NCBI GenBank assembly: GCA_002632355.1 | Contig: NSJJ01000008.1 | Coordinates: 100,848-164,847 of the forward strand | From: Sulfuricella denitrificans | GTDB taxonomy: Bacteria; Pseudomonadota; Gammaproteobacteria; Burkholderiales; Sulfuricellaceae | Reading direction: 5' to 3' | DNA: 64,000 nt | Shown here: positions 37,807 to 47,800 of the stretch, piece after piece | How the letters are laid out: the number at the start of each line of letters is the position of its first letter | Position numbering within the stretch: the stretch's first letter is position 1 | Translations under genes and position numbers: made by a program | Notes under the pieces: model-generated | Seen by the model: only the letters and a program-made list of their open reading frames with translations | Database searches by the model: none | What the model was told of the DNA's origin: nothing

Positions 37807-38706
37807 ATGCCGGTTCTTTCAGCCAGTAATCTGCGTAAACGCTATGGTTCCAGTGAGGTGGTCGCAGGCCTGGATCTGGCGCTGGCGCCGGGTGAATGTT
37901 TCGGACTTCTGGGGCCCAATGGCGCTGGCAAGACCACAACTTTGCGCTTGCTGCTGGGGCTGACCCGGCCGGATGGCGGCACGATTTCGCTGCTGGGGTT
38001 TCCCGTGCCCGGGAATGCGCGAGAAGCGCGACTCAAGGTCGGCGTGGTGCCGCAAGTGGACAGCCTCGATCCGGACTTTACGGTAACGGAAAACCTGCTG
38101 GTCTACGGCCGCTATTTCGGCCTGTCTGACCATGAGGTTCGTGCGCGCATACCGGCCTTGCTGGAATTCGCCGAGCTGGAGAGCAAGGCCGATGCAGGCA
38201 TCGAATCGCTCTCCGGCGGCATGAAGCGGCGCCTGACTCTGGCGCGTGCGCTGGTCAATGACCCTGACGTGATCTTTCTCGACGAGCCCACGACCGGTCT
38301 CGATCCACAGGCGCGCCATATGATGTGGCAGCGGTTGCGGCGTCTGCTGGGCGAGGGGAAAACCATCCTGCTCACCACCCATTTCATGGAAGAGGCCGAG
38401 CGGTTGTGCGATCGCCTGCTGATCATGGACAAGGGACGGGCGATTACTACCGGCGCACCGCGCGACCTGATCGCCGAACATATCGAGCCCCATGTGGTGG
38501 AAATCTATAGCGGCGAAGGGCGGCCGGACTGCGCCGGTTTATGTCAGCGCCAGGAGCAGGTGGGTGAAACCCTGTTCTGCTATGCCGCCGATCCTCACGC
38601 CTTGCTGGCGCAATTGCAGCAACAGTGCGAATTGCGCTATCTGCACCGCCCGTCGAACCTGGAGGACGTATTTCTGAAACTGACTGGCAGGGAGTTGCGG
38701 GAATGA
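37807..38706 (+). CDS. ABC-2 exporter ATP-binding protein (NodI/DrrA type)
   Basis: A 299-residue ATPase with Walker [11 protein letters not shown], the signature [15 protein letters not shown], Walker [14 protein letters not shown] and the H-loop [11 protein letters not shown], with the extra C-terminal domain of NodI/DrrA-type proteins. Together with the following permease it should export a hydrophobic or glycolipid substrate. The context (dTDP-rhamnose genes) points to a rhamnose-containing surface product, but this is inference. ATG 37807 is used. Confidence 0.88.
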   Translation: MPVLSASNLRKRYGSSEVVAGLDLALAPGECFGLLGPNGAGKTTTLRLLLGLTRPDGGTISLLGFPVPGNAREARLKVGVVPQVDSLDPDFTVTENLLVYGRYFGLSDHEVRARIPALLEFAELESKADAGIESLSGGMKRRLTLARALVNDPDVIFLDEPTTGLDPQARHMMWQRLRRLLGEGKTILLTTHFMEEAERLCDRLLIMDKGRAITTGAPRDLIAEHIEPHVVEIYSGEGRPDCAGLCQRQEQVGETLFCYAADPHALLAQLQQQCELRYLHRPSNLEDVFLKLTGRELRE

Positions 38707-39491
38707 CACGCTTGACAGATTACAGGCTACCCAGCTTGAGCTGGCGCTTTATCCCGGTATGGCGTCGTAACTTCCTGGTATGGCGCAAGCTTGCCATCCC
38801 GTCGATCCTGGGCAATCTCGCCGACCCGGCGTTTTACATGCTGGGTCTCGGTTATGGCCTGGGCAGCCTGCTGCCGCATGTGGCGGGCGTTCCCTACATG
38901 ACCTTTCTCGCCGCTGGAACGTTGTGCTACAGCACCATGAATAGCGCTACCTTTGAGAGCCTGTATTCCGCTTTCTCCAGGATGCATGTGCAGAAAACCT
39001 GGGATGCGATGCTCAATGCGCCGCTGGAACTGGATGACGTGATGCTGGGAGAACTGGCATGGGCGACGAGCAAGAGCGTACTCTCCGGCCTGGCGATTCT
39101 GGTGATTATCCTGGCGCTGGGGCTGGCGAATTCCTGGCTGCTGCTGTGGACTTTGCCGCTACTGGTGCTGATCGGCTTCTGCTTTACCAGCCTGGCGCTG
39201 GTGATGAACGCGCTTTCGCCCAATTACGATTTCTTCATGTACTACTTTACCCTGGCGATCACGCCCATGGTGCTGCTGTGCGGCGTGTTCTACCCGGTCG
39301 AGCAGTTACCGGCCTTTCTGCAGGCCGTCGCGAACTGGCTGCCGCTGACCCATGCCATTTCATTGGTGAGGCCGCTGGTACAGGGCGAGTGGCCCCGGCA
39401 TGTGCTGTCTCACGTCGCTGTACTGCTCGCATATGGGGGTGCGGGATTTTATCTGGCGTTGGTATTAGTACGGCGCAGGCTGTTAAAATGA
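38703..39491 (+). CDS. ABC-2 type exporter permease (NodJ type)
   Basis: A 262-residue membrane protein with six helices and the ABC-2 segments [20 protein letters not shown] and [20 protein letters not shown]. The ATG overlaps the stop of the ATPase gene as ATGA. It forms the inner-membrane channel of the exporter. The family includes NodJ, where it moves lipo-oligosaccharides; there is no other sign of nodulation genes here. Confidence 0.88.
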   Translation: MTRLTDYRLPSLSWRFIPVWRRNFLVWRKLAIPSILGNLADPAFYMLGLGYGLGSLLPHVAGVPYMTFLAAGTLCYSTMNSATFESLYSAFSRMHVQKTWDAMLNAPLELDDVMLGELAWATSKSVLSGLAILVIILALGLANSWLLLWTLPLLVLIGFCFTSLALVMNALSPNYDFFMYYFTLAITPMVLLCGVFYPVEQLPAFLQAVANWLPLTHAISLVRPLVQGEWPRHVLSHVAVLLAYGGAGFYLALVLVRRRLLK

Positions 39492-39520
39492 CAGGTTGAG
39501 TTCACTGGGCGAATAAAATC

Positions 39521-40585
39521 ATGATTTTGGTCACTGGCGGTGCCGGCTTCATCGGATCTAACTACATTCTTGACTGGATAGCGGACGAGAAGACGCCTGT
39601 CGTCAACCTCGACAAGCTGACCTATGCCGGCAATCTGAACAATCTTGCTGCGCTGGAAAGTGACGCCAGTCATATTTTCGTCCAGGGCGATATCTGTGAT
39701 GGCGCACTGGTGGGAAGCCTGTTGCGCGAGCACAAACCGCGCGCCATCGTGCACTTTGCCGCTGAAAGCCATGTCGACCGCTCCATCCACGGCCCGGCGG
39801 AATTCATCCAGACCAATATCAACGGCACTTTCAGCCTGCTGGAAGAAGCCCGCGCCTACTGGCAGGCTTTGCAGGGCGATGAAAAGGAAGCCTTCCGCTT
39901 CCTGCATGTTTCCACCGACGAAGTGTATGGCTCGCTGGGGCCGGATGATGCCCCATTCAGCGAAACCACAGCCTACGCGCCCAATAGTCCCTACTCGGCT
40001 TCGAAGGCAGCATCGGACCATCTGGTGCGCGCCTATCACCATACCTATGGCCTGCCGACGCTGACGACCAACTGCTCCAATAACTACGGTGCTTACCAGT
40101 TCCCGGAAAAGCTGATTCCACTCATTATCCTCAATGCCCTCAATGGCAAGCCCCTGCCGATTTACGGCGACGGGCAGAACATTCGCGACTGGCTGTATGT
40201 TGGCGACCATTGCACGGCAATCCGGGAAGTCCTGAAAAAAGGCCGTCTGGGTGAAACCTACAACATCGGCGGCTGGAACGAAAAAACCAATCTCGATGTG
40301 GTGCATACGGTGTGCGGCATCCTGGATGAGCTCAAGCCGGCAGCAAACGGCAATCCCTATTCATCCCTGATTACCTACGTCAAGGACCGCCCCGGCCACG
40401 ATCGTCGCTACGCCATCGACGCGCGCAAGATCGAGCGCGAACTGGGTTGGAAACCGGCTGAGACCTTTGAAACAGGCATCAAGAAGACAGTGCGTTGGTA
40501 TCTTGACAATGCCGGGTGGATTCAGAATGTGACCAGTGGCGAATATCGCACCTGGATTGGACAGCATTATGGGGAGCGATCATGA
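39521..40585 (+). CDS. rmlB: dTDP-glucose 4,6-dehydratase
   Basis: A 354-residue extended SDR that oxidises and dehydrates dTDP-glucose. Seen are [17 protein letters not shown], the catalytic [15 protein letters not shown] and [12 protein letters not shown]. It is the second step of dTDP-L-rhamnose synthesis. It starts 29 bp after the permease gene, so the exporter and sugar genes are probably transcribed together. Confidence 0.96.
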   Translation: MILVTGGAGFIGSNYILDWIADEKTPVVNLDKLTYAGNLNNLAALESDASHIFVQGDICDGALVGSLLREHKPRAIVHFAAESHVDRSIHGPAEFIQTNINGTFSLLEEARAYWQALQGDEKEAFRFLHVSTDEVYGSLGPDDAPFSETTAYAPNSPYSASKAASDHLVRAYHHTYGLPTLTTNCSNNYGAYQFPEKLIPLIILNALNGKPLPIYGDGQNIRDWLYVGDHCTAIREVLKKGRLGETYNIGGWNEKTNLDVVHTVCGILDELKPAANGNPYSSLITYVKDRPGHDRRYAIDARKIERELGWKPAETFETGIKKTVRWYLDNAGWIQNVTSGEYRTWIGQHYGERS

Positions 40586-41460
40586 GTAAAGGCATCATCC
40601 TCGCCGGCGGTTCCGGCACCCGCCTGCACCCGGTGACGCTGGCGGTTTCCAAGCAGTTGTTGCCGGTATACGACAAGCCGATGATTTATTATCCCCTGTC
40701 CACCCTGATGCTGGCGGGGATACGCGATATTCTGATCATTTCCACTCCGCAGGATACCCCGCGCTTCGAGCAGTTGCTGGGAGATGGCGCACGCTGGGGC
40801 TTGAACATAGCATATGCGGTTCAGCCCGAGCCTGAAGGTATTGCCCAGGCCTTCATTATCGGCGCTGATTTCATCGGCGATGATTCCTGTGCCCTGGTGC
40901 TGGGCGACAATATTTTTTATGGCCACGAACTTTCCCACGACTTGCAGGTTGCAGCGAAGAAGGGCGATGGCGCCAGCGTGTTCGCCTACCCGGTGCATGA
41001 TCCCGAGCGCTACGGCGTGGTGGAATTCGACGCGCGGCGCAACGCCATCAGCATCGAGGAAAAACCCGCCCAGCCAAAATCCCGCTACGCAGTCACCGGC
41101 CTGTATTTTTACGACAACCGGGTGGTCGAGATCGCGCGCAACATGAAACCCTCGCCCCGTGGCGAACTCGAAATCACCGATGTGAACAAGGAATATCTTG
41201 CCCAGGGCAAGCTCGACGTGGTGGTAATGAGCCGCGGCATGGCCTGGCTTGATACCGGCACGCACGAGTCCCTGCTGGAGGCATCGATGTTCATCGAAAC
41301 CATCGAAAAGCGCCAGGGGCTTAAAATTGCCTGCCCGGAAGAAATCGCCTACCGCATGAACTATATTTCTGCGCAACAGCTCGAAGCACTGGCGGCGCCC
41401 CTGGCCAAGAACGGTTATGGGAAATATCTGCTGAACGTGCTGCAGGAAGAGGTGTATTGA
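40582..41460 (+). CDS. rmlA: Glucose-1-phosphate thymidylyltransferase
   Basis: A 292-residue nucleotidyltransferase that makes dTDP-glucose. It opens [18 protein letters not shown] and contains [14 protein letters not shown] and the sugar-binding FIEEKP-type motif ([11 protein letters not shown]). The ATG overlaps the rmlB stop (ATGA), with GGGGAG upstream. Confidence 0.96.
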   Translation: MSKGIILAGGSGTRLHPVTLAVSKQLLPVYDKPMIYYPLSTLMLAGIRDILIISTPQDTPRFEQLLGDGARWGLNIAYAVQPEPEGIAQAFIIGADFIGDDSCALVLGDNIFYGHELSHDLQVAAKKGDGASVFAYPVHDPERYGVVEFDARRNAISIEEKPAQPKSRYAVTGLYFYDNRVVEIARNMKPSPRGELEITDVNKEYLAQGKLDVVVMSRGMAWLDTGTHESLLEASMFIETIEKRQGLKIACPEEIAYRMNYISAQQLEALAAPLAKNGYGKYLLNVLQEEVY

Positions 41461-42005
41461 TGAAAGTGATTCCCACCGCCATTCCCGATGTTTTGCTTCT
41501 CGAACCGAAAGTCTTCGGCGACGAGCGCGGCTTTTTCTTTGAAAGCTTCAATGCCCGGGTATTTGAAGAACTCACCGGTGTAACGCTGGGGTTTGTCCAG
41601 GACAATCATTCCCGTTCGGCAAAAAACGTACTGCGCGGTTTGCATTACCAGATCAGGCAGCCTCAGGGAAAGCTGGTGCGGGTGGTGGCTGGAGAGGTGT
41701 TCGATGTGGCGGTGGATGTGCGTAAGTATTCCCCCACTTTCGGCAAATGGGCCGGTTTTACGCTGTCGGCGGAAAACAAGCGCATGGCCTGGATCCCGCC
41801 GGGATTCGCGCATGGCTTCGTGGTGCTCTCCGACTATGCCGAATTTCTGTACAAGACGACCGACTACTGGTCGCCGGAGCACGAGCGCAGCATTATCTGG
41901 AACGACCCCGCGCTTGCCATCGACTGGCCGATGCAGGAAGCGCCGCAGCTTTCCGCCAAGGACCAGGAAGGCCGCTTGCTGGCAGATGCCGAGGTTTTCG
42001 AATGA
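41460..42005 (+). CDS. rmlC: dTDP-4-dehydrorhamnose 3,5-epimerase
   Basis: A 181-residue cupin-type epimerase. Catalytic residues appear in LRGLHYQIRQPQGKLVRVV (His) and PPGFAHGFVVLSDYAEFLYK (His/Tyr). It converts dTDP-4-keto-6-deoxyglucose to the rhamno form. The ATG overlaps the rmlA stop. Confidence 0.95.
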   Translation: MKVIPTAIPDVLLLEPKVFGDERGFFFESFNARVFEELTGVTLGFVQDNHSRSAKNVLRGLHYQIRQPQGKLVRVVAGEVFDVAVDVRKYSPTFGKWAGFTLSAENKRMAWIPPGFAHGFVVLSDYAEFLYKTTDYWSPEHERSIIWNDPALAIDWPMQEAPQLSAKDQEGRLLADAEVFE

Positions 42006-42619
42006 GTATCAGGTTGCTGGTGTCGGCAATGGCGATGTGCATGCTCCCCTTTTCGGCAAAGGCGGACATCTACCACTATACCGACGCCAAAGGGATCGTC
42101 CATTTCAGCAATGTCCCGGATAACAGGCAATACCGGCTGATCATCGCCACGCAAAGTGGAGAAAGCAGGCAAACGGTTGCCGCATCTGCTTCCCGCGCTC
42201 CGGCTCAGGTCAGTCGTGCAGGCAAGGCGCGTTTCTCGTCTCTCGTGGAAGACGCCGCCCGCACGCATCAGGTCGATCCGGCTTTGCTGCATGCGGTGAT
42301 CACGGCAGAGTCTGGCTATAATCCTGCCGCTGTTTCGCGCAAGGGCGCAATCGGCCTGATGCAGCTCATGCCGGAAACCGCGCAGCGCTATGGTGTCGAG
42401 AACAGTTACGATCCAGCGCAGAATATCAATGGTGGCACGAGATATCTCAGCGATCTGCTGCAAATGTTCAACAACAATATCGAACTGGCCGTGGCTGCTT
42501 ACAATGCCGGAGAAAACGCGGTCATCCGTCATGGCTACAGTATTCCTCCGTATCGCGAAACGCTGGCTTATGTTCCCAGGGTGCTGAATCTTCAAAAGCG
42601 GTACCGCTCCGTTCTGTAA
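42002..42619 (+). CDS. Lytic transglycosylase (SLT) with an N-terminal DUF4124 segment
   Basis: A 205-residue secreted protein: signal peptide (1-22), a DUF4124-like stretch (DIYHYTDAKGIVHFSNVPDN) and a C-terminal soluble lytic transglycosylase domain with the catalytic Glu in AVITAESGYNPAAVS, plus GLMQLMPETAQRYG and AVAAYNAGENAV. It cleaves glycan strands of peptidoglycan. The ATG overlaps the rmlC stop, so it is embedded in the rhamnose operon. Confidence 0.88.
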   Translation: MSIRLLVSAMAMCMLPFSAKADIYHYTDAKGIVHFSNVPDNRQYRLIIATQSGESRQTVAASASRAPAQVSRAGKARFSSLVEDAARTHQVDPALLHAVITAESGYNPAAVSRKGAIGLMQLMPETAQRYGVENSYDPAQNINGGTRYLSDLLQMFNNNIELAVAAYNAGENAVIRHGYSIPPYRETLAYVPRVLNLQKRYRSVL

Positions 42620-42628
42620 GGCCATACC

Positions 42629-43519
42629 ATGAAAATTCTACTTACCGGCATCAATGGCCAGGTCGGCTGGGAACTGCAGCGCACCCTGGCACCACTGGGT
42701 GAAGTCGTTGCGGCCGACCGGAAGATGCTGGACCTGACCAGCCCAGATGCCATCCGGGCGCTGATCCGCGAGCTCAAGCCCGATTTGATCGTCAACCCGG
42801 CGGCCCATACCGCCGTGGACAAGGCAGAGAGCGAGCCGGAAATTGCCATGGCGGTGAACGGCATCGCCCCCGGCGTCATGGCGGAAGAAGCGAAAAAACT
42901 CGGCGCGGCAATGATCCACTTTTCCACCGATTACGTTTTCGATGGCAGCAAAGCCACACCCTATACCGAAGATGACACGCCCTGCCCGATCAACGTCTAT
43001 GGGCGCACCAAGCTGGCGGGCGAACAGGCGGTCCAGGCGGCCGGCATCCCTCACCTCATCCTGCGCACCAGCTGGGTTTACGGCCGCAGGGGAAAAAATT
43101 TCCTGCTCACCATCCTGCGCCTGGCGGGGGAGCGGGATGAATTGAAGATTGTGGCTGACCAGATCGGCGCACCAACTTCCTGTCGCATGATCGCGGAAAT
43201 GACGGGACAGATTCTGGCGCAGTGCTATTCGCCTGTCTCCAGTGCCCCGTCACTCATTACCACGCAAAGCGGCATTTATCATTTGACAGCCGCTGGCCAG
43301 ACTTCATGGCATGGCTTTACTGCAGAGATACTGGAAAACAGAACCCGGCTGACAGGCGCCGCCAGCCCGCGGCTGATCCCGATCCCGACCAGTGATTACC
43401 CCCTCCCTGCCCCGCGTCCGCTATATTCAGTCATGTCGAACGACAAGCTGCTGAATGCTTTTGGAGTAGCTATCCCGGCCTGGCAAAACGGGCTGGGATT
43501 GTGCATGACGGAAATGTAA
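42629..43519 (+). CDS. rmlD: dTDP-4-dehydrorhamnose reductase
   Basis: A 296-residue SDR reductase, last step of dTDP-L-rhamnose synthesis. It opens ILLTGINGQVGWELQRTLA and contains the YGRTKLAGEQAVQ catalytic segment and FDGSKATPYTEDD. AAGG precedes the ATG. The operon order B-A-C-SLT-D differs from the classic B-D-A-C. Confidence 0.95.
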   Translation: MKILLTGINGQVGWELQRTLAPLGEVVAADRKMLDLTSPDAIRALIRELKPDLIVNPAAHTAVDKAESEPEIAMAVNGIAPGVMAEEAKKLGAAMIHFSTDYVFDGSKATPYTEDDTPCPINVYGRTKLAGEQAVQAAGIPHLILRTSWVYGRRGKNFLLTILRLAGERDELKIVADQIGAPTSCRMIAEMTGQILAQCYSPVSSAPSLITTQSGIYHLTAAGQTSWHGFTAEILENRTRLTGAASPRLIPIPTSDYPLPAPRPLYSVMSNDKLLNAFGVAIPAWQNGLGLCMTEM

Positions 43520-43548
43520 CCGGGCCTCGGTGTGAGTAAATTTGGTTG

Positions 43549-43557
43549 TGCTACAAT
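43549..43557 (+). promoter_or_regulatory. Possible extended -10 promoter of the gsp operon
   Basis: TG, one base, then TACAAT lies 36 bases before gspE, with no good -35 box. It is the only plausible promoter in the 73-base gap between rmlD and gspE. Confidence 0.4.
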
Positions 43558-43592
43558 TCGTGGCTTTATTGACTTAAACGGGTATTAAGCCA

Positions 43593-45281
43593 TTGACAAA
43601 GCGCCTGGGAGAAATCCTGATCGAACGCGGCAAACTTGATGCTGCGGGTCTGGAGCGTGCGTTGCGTCTTCAGCAATCGGACGATGGCGAACGCATAGGC
43701 GCCATTCTGGTCAAGGCTGGCATCGTGGCTGAGCGTGACGTGATGGATTCGCTCTCGTTCCAGTTGGGTTTTTCGCTGGTGGCCGCTACCGAATACCCCG
43801 AGCTCCCTGTGCTGGAAGAAAGTGTTGCGGTGAGATTTCTCAAGGAATCAAAATCACTGCCTGTGCATGAAGATGCCGAGCAACTGGTGCTTGCCATGGC
43901 AGACCCGCTCGACGAATATGTCATTAACGCCTTTCGCCTGGTGACGCACCGCAAAATCGTTCCCCGTCTGGCCGTGCCTTCAGAACTCGATGTCGCCTTC
44001 GAGCGCCTTTACGGTAGCGGCAAATCCTCCATGGACCAGATCGTGGGTGAAGTGGAGACGCGCGAGGAGGAGGGTGGCGGCGAAGATTTGCAGCAGCTCA
44101 AGGATCTCGCCTCCGAAGCGCCCATTATCCGGCTGGTCAGCCTGATTATCAGCCACGCGCTTGAAGCGCGCGCTTCCGATATTCACATCGAGCCATTCGA
44201 GAATCGACTGATCGTGCGCTACCGCGTGGACGGCGTGATTCATGAGGTAGAGTCCCCGCCTCGCCGTTTTTCCGCAGCGGTCATTTCGCGCATCAAGATC
44301 ATGGCCAGCCTGGACATTGCCGAGCGCCGCCTGCCTCAGGACGGTCGCATCAAGCTGCGTATCCAGGGCAAGGAAATCGATCTGCGTGTCTCCACCGTTC
44401 CCACCATGCATGGCGAGAGCGTGGTCATGCGGATTCTCGACAAGAGTAGTACGGCACTGGATTTCGCTACGCTCGGCTTCGACCCGGATGTGCTGAAAAT
44501 TTTCATGGACGTGCTGATGCAGCCGCACGGCATCCTGCTGGTGACCGGCCCCACCGGATCGGGTAAGACCACCACGCTGTATACCGCGCTGGACAAGCTC
44601 AATAATCCCGACCTCAAGATTTTGACCGTGGAAGATCCGGTGGAATACCAGATGGAGGGCATCAACCAGATTCAGGTCAAACCCCAGATCGGGCTGACTT
44701 TTGCCAACGCCTTGCGCTCCATTGTGCGTCAGGATCCGGATGTCATCATGATCGGGGAAATCCGCGATCTGGAGACTGCCCAGATCGCAGTTCAATCTGC
44801 GCTGACGGGCCACATGGTGCTGTCCACCCTGCACACCAACGATGCGGCAAGCACGATCAACCGCCTGCTGGATATGGGCATGGACGACTACCTGCTGACT
44901 TCCACCGTCAATGGCATTCTGGCGCAACGTCTGGTGCGTACGCTGTGCAGTCATTGCCGCCGTGCCTATCCCGCACTGCCTGAGGTGGTTGAAGAAATGC
45001 AGCTCAAGCGCTATGCCCTGTCCGGCCCGGTGATGCTGTACCACCCCGTCGGCTGCGAGCATTGTGGCGGTACCGGATACATGGGGCGTCTCAGCATCGT
45101 GGAGTTTCTGGTCATGTCGGACAATATCCGCAGCCTGGTGATGCGTCATGTCACGGCAGGCGAGATTCGTCAGCAGGCAATTTCGGAGGGGATGCAGACC
45201 ATGTACGAGAATGGGCTGCGCAAGGCGGTGGCGGGCGTGACAACCATTGAGGAAATCCTGCGCGTCACGCGGGAAGAATAA
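43593..45281 (+). CDS. gspE: Type II secretion ATPase GspE
   Basis: A 562-residue secretion ATPase: N-terminal GspE_N domain with the segment that binds GspL, Walker A GPTGSGKTTTLYTAL, the Asp box GEIRDLETAQI, the His box SALTGHMVLSTLHTND and a C-terminal four-Cys zinc site (CSHCRRAY and CEHCGGTGYMGR). It powers pseudopilus assembly. TTG 43593 is the start because the frame opens directly TKRLGEILIERGKL. Confidence 0.95.
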   Translation: MTKRLGEILIERGKLDAAGLERALRLQQSDDGERIGAILVKAGIVAERDVMDSLSFQLGFSLVAATEYPELPVLEESVAVRFLKESKSLPVHEDAEQLVLAMADPLDEYVINAFRLVTHRKIVPRLAVPSELDVAFERLYGSGKSSMDQIVGEVETREEEGGGEDLQQLKDLASEAPIIRLVSLIISHALEARASDIHIEPFENRLIVRYRVDGVIHEVESPPRRFSAAVISRIKIMASLDIAERRLPQDGRIKLRIQGKEIDLRVSTVPTMHGESVVMRILDKSSTALDFATLGFDPDVLKIFMDVLMQPHGILLVTGPTGSGKTTTLYTALDKLNNPDLKILTVEDPVEYQMEGINQIQVKPQIGLTFANALRSIVRQDPDVIMIGEIRDLETAQIAVQSALTGHMVLSTLHTNDAASTINRLLDMGMDDYLLTSTVNGILAQRLVRTLCSHCRRAYPALPEVVEEMQLKRYALSGPVMLYHPVGCEHCGGTGYMGRLSIVEFLVMSDNIRSLVMRHVTAGEIRQQAISEGMQTMYENGLRKAVAGVTTIEEILRVTREE

Positions 45282-45282
45282 C

Positions 45283-46503
45283 TTGCCCCTGTACCGTTAC
45301 AAGGCAATTACGCCGACCGGAGAAACCCACGAAGGGGAGATGGAAGGCCTCGGCCAGTCCCTTGTGGTGGAGCGGCTGCAGGAAATGGGGTTGATTCCGG
45401 TACGTGTCGAGGAAGTCACCGCCCGATCCCGCCCTGATGCCGAGGTTTCCGGGCTGTTCAGGAAAAACAGGATATCTCAGGCCGATATCGCAGTCATTAC
45501 CCAGGAAATTGCCACGCTATTGCGCGCAGGTTTGCCACTTGACCGTTCGCTGGGCATCCTGATTGGCATGTCTGCCAACCCGCAGGTATTGCAGATGTTG
45601 ACTCAGGTTCAGGAGGACGTACGTGGCGGCGCGGCACTTTCGGCGGCATTGGAAGCCCAGACTGGCGTGTTTTCGCGTTTTTACCTGAACATGATTCGTG
45701 CTGGTGAAGCGGGGGGGTCTCTGGATGTGGTGTTGCAGCGACTCAGCGAATTCATGGAGCGTTCGAAAGAACTCAGGGAAACCGTCAAGTCTGCCCTGAT
45801 TTATCCAGCGATTCTGGTCGGTGTGGCGGTGCTTTCGGTTGCGGTTCTGCTGGTATGGGTAGTGCCGCAGTTTACCCAGATGTTTGAGGAATCCGGCAAG
45901 GCATTGCCGTTGCCTACACAGATTGTCATTGCTGCCGGCGATATGGTACAGCACTATTGGTGGGCCATGATTCTGGGCGCAATCGGGCTCTATTCCTGGT
46001 TTTCACGACAACTGAGGCAGGCTGAAACCCGTTACAAATGGGATAAGCGCATGCTTGCGCTACCTCTGGTGGGGGATCTGGTGGCAAAACTGGAGGTTGC
46101 GCGTTTTGCGCGCACCCTCGGTACACTCATCAGTAATGGCGTGACCCTGCTGACTGCGCTTTCGATCGTCAAGGAAACTTTGAGCAATACCGTGATGTCG
46201 GAGGGCCTGTCTTCTGTAGCGACTCAGCTCAAGGAAGGGCGGGGACTGGGCAAGCCGCTCATGGAAACAGGCCTGTTTCCCAAACTGGCCGTGCATATGG
46301 TGATGGTAGGAGAAGAAACCGGCAAATTGCAGGAAATGCTTATCCGCATCGCCGATGTTTATGATCGTGAGGTGCAGAATGCTGTCAAACGCTTGCTCGC
46401 GCTCATGGAGCCGCTGCTGATCCTGGGTCTGGGCCTGGTGATTGGCGGCATTATTATGTCGGTACTGGTGGCCATATTGAGTGTAAACGACCTGGCAATG
46501 TAA
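45283..46503 (+). CDS. gspF: Type II secretion inner-membrane protein GspF
   Basis: A 406-residue polytopic protein, PilC/GspF family, the platform protein. Two repeated T2SF domains: the first with VITQEIATLLRAGLPLDRSL, the second around ARFARTLGTLISNGVTLLTA, and membrane helices near 170, 220 and 380. TTG 45283 is the start: it gives MPLYRYKA, the family N-terminus, with GGAAGA upstream; the longer frame lies inside gspE. Confidence 0.94.
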   Translation: MPLYRYKAITPTGETHEGEMEGLGQSLVVERLQEMGLIPVRVEEVTARSRPDAEVSGLFRKNRISQADIAVITQEIATLLRAGLPLDRSLGILIGMSANPQVLQMLTQVQEDVRGGAALSAALEAQTGVFSRFYLNMIRAGEAGGSLDVVLQRLSEFMERSKELRETVKSALIYPAILVGVAVLSVAVLLVWVVPQFTQMFEESGKALPLPTQIVIAAGDMVQHYWWAMILGAIGLYSWFSRQLRQAETRYKWDKRMLALPLVGDLVAKLEVARFARTLGTLISNGVTLLTALSIVKETLSNTVMSEGLSSVATQLKEGRGLGKPLMETGLFPKLAVHMVMVGEETGKLQEMLIRIADVYDREVQNAVKRLLALMEPLLILGLGLVIGGIIMSVLVAILSVNDLAM

Positions 46504-46533
46504 GCCGGGTTTCATTAGGTTCTGGAGAAATGC

Positions 46534-46962
46534 ATGGAAATGAAAAAAACAGCCCGGTGGCATAGGGGCTTCACCCTGATAGAACTGTTGGTCGTTCTGG
46601 TTATTCTAGGATTGTTGGCCAGTCTGGCGGGCCCCAAGGTGATCAACTACCTTGGTGGGGCAAAGTCGGATTCTGCCAAGTTGCAGATTGAGGAGTTCGG
46701 CGCTTCACTGGATCTCTTCAAGCTTGAAACCGGCCGCTATCCTTCCAGTCAGGAAGGGCTGCAGGCGTTGGTGCAGCCACCGTCAGGGCTGGCTGGGTGG
46801 AACGGCCCTTACCTCAAGAAAAAGGTGGTGCCCAAGGACCCATGGGGCAACGAGTACCGTTATGTTTCCCCCGGCCAGCATGGCGCCTATGACCTGTCAT
46901 CACTTGGTGCGGATAACAGGGAAGGTGGCGAAAGTGAAAACAAGGATGTCTCCAGCTGGTGA
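46534..46962 (+). CDS. gspG: Major pseudopilin GspG
   Basis: A 142-residue major pseudopilin. The prepilin site is GFTLIELLVVLVILGLLASL with Glu at +5, followed by GPKVINYLGGAKSDSAKLQ and the calcium-loop region GADNREGGESENKD. It needs a prepilin peptidase that is not encoded here. Confidence 0.95.
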   Translation: MEMKKTARWHRGFTLIELLVVLVILGLLASLAGPKVINYLGGAKSDSAKLQIEEFGASLDLFKLETGRYPSSQEGLQALVQPPSGLAGWNGPYLKKKVVPKDPWGNEYRYVSPGQHGAYDLSSLGADNREGGESENKDVSSW

Positions 46963-47405
46963 TGCTACCTCGTAACAGGGGTTTTACCCTGATTGAGTTA
47001 CTGGTGGTGATGGTGATAATCGGGTTGGCTTATTCACTGGTGCCCCCGCTTTTTTCGTCGGGTGCAACCGGAACTGAATTAAAGGCCGCAACCCGGCAAC
47101 TGGCAGCAGGATTGCGCAAGGCACGAAGCGAGGCGATTCTCAGGAAGAGAGAAGTGGCCCTTGCGATGGATGTCGAGAAGCGCCAGTTCAATATTTCTGG
47201 TGAGGGCCGGGTTTACAGCCTGTCGAGCAAGGTGGCAGTCAACCTCCACACAGCTCAGAGTGAATTGTTCAGTGGACAGGGGGGCAACATCCGTTTTTTC
47301 CCTGATGGCAGTTCCACTGGCGGGCGCATTACCCTGGCAGCGAGAGATGTAGAGTATCGGATTGACGTGGACTGGATGACTGGACGGGTGGCGATCAGCG
47401 AATGA
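46962..47405 (+). CDS. gspH: Minor pseudopilin GspH
   Basis: A 147-residue protein with prepilin site GFTLIELLVVMVIIGLAYSL and a GspH-type C-terminal beta domain (IRFFPDGSSTGGRITLA). Its start codon overlaps the gspG stop (GTG 46959 is an alternative). Confidence 0.88.
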   Translation: MLPRNRGFTLIELLVVMVIIGLAYSLVPPLFSSGATGTELKAATRQLAAGLRKARSEAILRKREVALAMDVEKRQFNISGEGRVYSLSSKVAVNLHTAQSELFSGQGGNIRFFPDGSSTGGRITLAARDVEYRIDVDWMTGRVAISE

Positions 47406-47800
47406 AGCTGCCAGGAGCCAGCAGGGGTTTCTCACTGATCGAGATACTGGTCGCGTTCGTGATTTTATCTCTGACACTAGGCGTGATCATGCAGATATTT
47501 TCGGGTGGCCTGCGTAATGTTCGGCGCTCGGATGATTATAGCCGGGCGCTTTTTCTTGCCGAATCCAGACTTGCCGCACTGGGCGTGGAACAACCCTTGC
47601 ATGAGGGAGGGATGTCGGGTGAACTCGACAGGCGTTATCACTGGCAGATTCTGGTACAGCCTTATCGCGAAGCTGTCACGACGGACGAAACCCAGCTCAA
47701 GGTGGGGCTTTATCGGGTTATGGTGGTCGTGAATTGGGATGACGGGAGGCAGGCGCGCCATCTTGAGTTAACGTCTTTGCGGCTGGTGCCCAGACCGTGA
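47402..47800 (+). CDS. gspI: Minor pseudopilin GspI
   Basis: A 132-residue protein with prepilin site GFSLIEILVAFVILSLTLGV and the SRLAALG helix typical of GspI. ATG overlaps the gspH stop. It caps the pseudopilus together with GspJ and GspK. Confidence 0.9.
   Translation: MKLPGASRGFSLIEILVAFVILSLTLGVIMQIFSGGLRNVRRSDDYSRALFLAESRLAALGVEQPLHEGGMSGELDRRYHWQILVQPYREAVTTDETQLKVGLYRVMVVVNWDDGRQARHLELTSLRLVPRP

Noticed and set aside
37807..39491. Nodulation genes nodI and nodJ
   Set aside because: Only the transporter family matches; there are no nod synthesis genes and the neighbours are dTDP-rhamnose genes.
43980..45149. Long open frame (389 codons) on the minus strand
   Set aside because: Antisense to gspE; His/Gln-rich shadow of a high-GC gene.
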